From the NCBI GenBank assembly GCA_026397895.1, contig JAPLTZ010000435.1:1-8305 (forward strand): DNA of 8,305 bases. The letters run 5' to 3'. Each line of letters begins with the position of its first letter. The stretch's first letter is position 1. This DNA is from Verrucomicrobiota bacterium. Lineage in GTDB: Bacteria; Verrucomicrobiota; Verrucomicrobiia; Limisphaerales; JAFMIX01. The translations under genes and the position numbers were made by a program. Shown in pieces: positions 6,640 to 8,305 of this stretch. The notes below the pieces were generated by a model, which saw nothing but the letters and a program-made list of their open reading frames with translations, had not been told where the DNA came from and made no database searches.

Positions 6640-8050
6640 TCGGCCTTTTTGTTTTCTTCGCTTTTTTCTTGGGAGCAGCCTTGCTGGCAATCTCGTCAGC
6701 CGTTTCAAACACCCGGCCTTTGTCGTCAATCTCCACAATCCATTGATCCAGGACTCCGCGCAGCTTTTTCAGCACGGCCTGATGCTCGGCATTGGTGGAG
6801 GTGGCGAGGTTGTGGATTTCATCCGGGTCGGTTTGCAGATCGTAAAGCTCCTCGTCCGGCATGCGCAGCTGGCAGAGAAATTCCTGCGGCGGCGTCAGCT
6901 TGCCCTGCGCGTGCAATTCCTTGAGCAGATTCCACACGGGATACTGCCGCTCCTTGTATTCGTTCGGCGCGAGGAACGGCGTCGCGGGCGTGAAGTTGTG
7001 GATGTAACGGTAGCGCGCGTCCCGCACGCTGCGAATGCGCATGACCGTCTCATCGCAGCGGTCGCGCGTGCCGAAGACGTATTCGCGCGGGGCTTCGGCG
7101 CGGTCGCCGAGGAAATTCCGCCCCTGCATCTTCTCCGGTTTCTTCGCGCCGGCGATGTCCAGCATCGTGGGCGCGAGGTCAATGCCGTCAATGAAGCGCG
7201 GTTCGACCGTGCCGGGCTTGAATTTTTTGGGCGCGGGAAAATTCTTCGGCCAACGGATGATGAGCGGCACGATGAAACCTTCCTCGTAGCAGAATTGTTT
7301 GCCGCGCGCCATGCACGCGCCGTTGTCGCCGAAATAGACGATGATGGTGTTGTCGGCGAGGCCATCCTGCTCCAGTTGCGCGAGCACGAGGCCGACCTTG
7401 TGATCCAGTTCAATCTCGGAATCCAGGTAGGCGGCCCAGTCCTTCCGCACGATGGGATCGTCGGGATAATACGGCGGCAGCACGACCTTCGCCGGGTCGG
7501 CCTTGGCGGGGGCGTTGAACTTGCGATGGGTTTCGTGGAAATTGATCTGCGCGTAAAACGGCTGGTGCGTTTTGAGGTCGCTCCAGTCCGCCGAATCAAA
7601 CGGCTTGCCCGCGTGGGCAAAGTTCCAATCGGCCTTGCCCGTGCCTTTGAACCCGACCGCGTCCGGCAAATTGATCAGGTTGGCGGTGAAATATCCCGCG
7701 TCGTGCATCCATTCGGTCAGCAAGCGCACGCCGGCCGGCAGCGGAAATTTGTCGGTGCGATGCGAGCGGTGGTTTTGCGCGCCGATGCTCGCGGCATACA
7801 TGCCGGTCATGAACGAACTGCGGCTGACGGAGCAGACGTTGCCGAGATAGGTGTGCGAAAAATAAACGCCCTGGTCGGCGAGCTTGTCGAGGTTGGGCGT
7901 GGCGGCCTGCGGCGTGCCGCTGCGGCTCAACGCCTCCGGCCCGGTGTCCTCGGAGATGAGCCAGAGGATGTTGGGGCGCGCGGTTTCGGCGGCGTGGCTT
8001 GTCACGATGACGCCGATCAGGAGCAGGATGGAGTGGATGGTTGTTTTCAT
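6455..8050 (-). CDS. Secreted type I sulfatase, N-sulfoglucosamine-sulfohydrolase-like, with altered CxPSR motif and overrun C-terminus
   Basis: The frame has 531 codons; residues 1-470 look like a genuine sulfatase. The signal peptide is MKTTIHSILLLIG, with cleavage near SHA (18-20). Family features: ILWLISEDTGP (28-38), with Glu34-Asp35 at the first metal site as in the SED-type subgroup, TPNLDKLADQGVYF (51-64), the catalytic motif CSVSR (73-77), YFGDNG (239-244) as the second metal site, RGKQFCYEEGFIVPLIIRWP (249-268), and ELYDLQTDPDEIHNLA (401-416). The SED, RGKQ and VPLIIRWP combination resembles the heparan N-sulfatase group. Val75 replaces the usual Pro or Ala, so formylglycine formation is uncertain. 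After a lysine-rich stretch (461-468) the frame runs about 59 residues into the next sulfatase, ending at 6455 in Pro/Arg/Gly-rich sequence with no family resemblance. The real end is probably a TGA at 6636-6638, one frame away. Confidence 0.88.
   Translation of the reverse strand: MKTTIHSILLLIGVIVTSHAAETARPNILWLISEDTGPEALSRSGTPQAATPNLDKLADQGVYFSHTYLGNVCSVSRSSFMTGMYAASIGAQNHRSHRTDKFPLPAGVRLLTEWMHDAGYFTANLINLPDAVGFKGTGKADWNFAHAGKPFDSADWSDLKTHQPFYAQINFHETHRKFNAPAKADPAKVVLPPYYPDDPIVRKDWAAYLDSEIELDHKVGLVLAQLEQDGLADNTIIVYFGDNGACMARGKQFCYEEGFIVPLIIRWPKNFPAPKKFKPGTVEPRFIDGIDLAPTMLDIAGAKKPEKMQGRNFLGDRAEAPREYVFGTRDRCDETVMRIRSVRDARYRYIHNFTPATPFLAPNEYKERQYPVWNLLKELHAQGKLTPPQEFLCQLRMPDEELYDLQTDPDEIHNLATSTNAEHQAVLKKLRGVLDQWIVEIDDKGRVFETADEIASKAAPKKKAKKTKRPNENPARIHRDCIHRGAVSPTPDLFGGNQFRRAAQRPVHRGGRPEPLGPASGPQPAGADAEP
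6636..6668 (-). other. Probable 1-nt frameshift in an A-rich tract at the sulfatase-sulfatase junction
   Basis: The minus strand here holds an A6 run (6662-6667), an A4 run (6652-6655) and an A5 run (6646-6650) coding for a lysine-rich tail. One extra base in these runs would make the upstream sulfatase end GCC GAA TGA, with TGA at 6636-6638 overlapping the next ATG (6637-6639) as ATGA. The act genes and the sulfatase-GH2 junction show the same overlap. A sequencing or assembly loss of one A is the simplest reading; a true mutation or transcript slippage on A6 is also possible. Confidence 0.6.
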
Positions 8051-8054
8051 GGAT

Positions 8055-8305
8055 TTAATCGTCGGCGCGGGCGGCCAGCAGCGGGGACACGATGCTTGGA
8101 TTTGACAGGCTCACGGATTTTTTGCCGGCCTTCCCTTTTTTCTTCCGTTCCGGCTTGGTGGTATCCGCAGGAGAGTAATTCGGATTCGGCGTGGGCATCT
8201 GCGCCTTCACTTCCGTGCGCCAGTCGTGGAGCAGCTTCCGCAAAGCCTCAACTTTCTCCGGCATTTTCGCCGCGAGGTTGTTGTGTTCGCCGAGGTCATC
8301 CTTGA
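8055..8305 (-). CDS. Sulfatase, C-terminal end only, cut by right edge
   Basis: The last 82 codons of a gene entering from the right, ending at TAA (8055-8057), only 4 bp before the next sulfatase's ATG. It reads KDDLGEHNNLAAKMPEKV, then LRKLLHDWRTEVKAQMPTPN and PNY. The DDxGExxNLA and VxALRxxLxxW pattern, then AQMPTPNPNY, is the usual end of arylsulfatase A-type enzymes, where it packs against the catalytic domain. It continues into a lysine-rich segment (ERKKKGKAGKK) and a further 20 residues of SVSLSNPS type. The catalytic part is outside the window, so substrate class cannot be judged. It is the most upstream visible member of the sulfatase-sulfatase-sulfatase-GH2 cluster. Confidence 0.8.
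   Translation of the reverse strand, partial: KDDLGEHNNLAAKMPEKVEALRKLLHDWRTEVKAQMPTPNPNYSPADTTKPERKKKGKAGKKSVSLSNPSIVSPLLAARADD

Noticed and set aside
6640..6738. 33-residue N-terminal extension of the iduronate-2-sulfatase-like gene
   Set aside because: Highly basic, read out of frame through the previous sulfatase's C-terminal coding region, and would place the signal peptide internally. The ATG at 6637-6639 gives a normal signal peptide.
8055..8118. Frameshift near the Lys-rich segment of the right-edge sulfatase, since 20 further residues follow it
   Set aside because: An alternative frame stops soon after the A-run, but the present stop lies a natural 4 bp before the next gene. There is no positive evidence of an error.
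5191..8305. Long plus-strand frames of 577 and 567 codons (5191-6924, 6602-8305)
   Set aside because: Antisense to two clear sulfatases. They cross gene boundaries and lack motifs.
1..8305. CRISPR array, tRNA/rRNA gene, insertion sequence or prophage
   Set aside because: No regularly spaced repeats, RNA-gene folds, transposase motifs or terminal inverted repeats were seen. Nearly all sequence is covered by the listed genes.

Overview
The window is a high-GC bacterial segment in which every gene I can support lies on the minus strand. The gene content suggests Verrucomicrobiota or possibly Planctomycetota: several secreted type I sulfatases beside a secreted glycoside hydrolase of family 2 (GH2), an alternative complex III locus, and few strong Shine-Dalgarno sites. 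This assignment is inference, because no rRNA or other phylogenetic marker is present.

Read in the direction of transcription (right to left), the first block is a tight polysaccharide-degradation cluster. It starts with the C-terminus of a sulfatase cut by the right edge (8055-8305). Next come an N-sulfoglucosamine-sulfohydrolase-like sulfatase (from 8050), an iduronate-2-sulfatase-like sulfatase (5227-6639) and a GH2 beta-galactosidase-like enzyme (2550-5230). Gaps are 4 bp or less, or stop and start overlap, so this looks like one operon. All complete N-termini carry export signals. The likely joint role is removal of sulfate esters from a sulfated glycan, followed by cleavage of the exposed glycosidic bonds outside the cytoplasm. 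The actual glycan cannot be read from the sequence.

After a 236-bp non-coding stretch (2314-2549) comes the second block, the start of an alternative complex III respiratory operon: actA (pentaheme cytochrome c, 1660-2313) and the N-terminal 554 codons of actB (molybdopterin-oxidoreductase-like subunit with a Tat-type signal), which runs off the left edge. The two overlap by ATGA.

Notable points: (1) the GH2 gene is broken near 4814-4830 by an apparent deletion of about 31-37 bp that also shifts the frame; (2) the 8050 sulfatase seems to have lost its stop through a 1-nt change in an A-rich tract, since restoring one base gives a TGA overlapping the next ATG; (3) this same sulfatase has CSVSR where the formylglycine motif CxPSR is expected; (4) all four exported enzymes carry lysine-rich C-terminal tails; (5) a perfect 8-bp inverted repeat lies upstream of actA. 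I see no RNA gene, CRISPR array, insertion sequence or clearly new system. The window is mostly recognisable metabolism with some unusual details.
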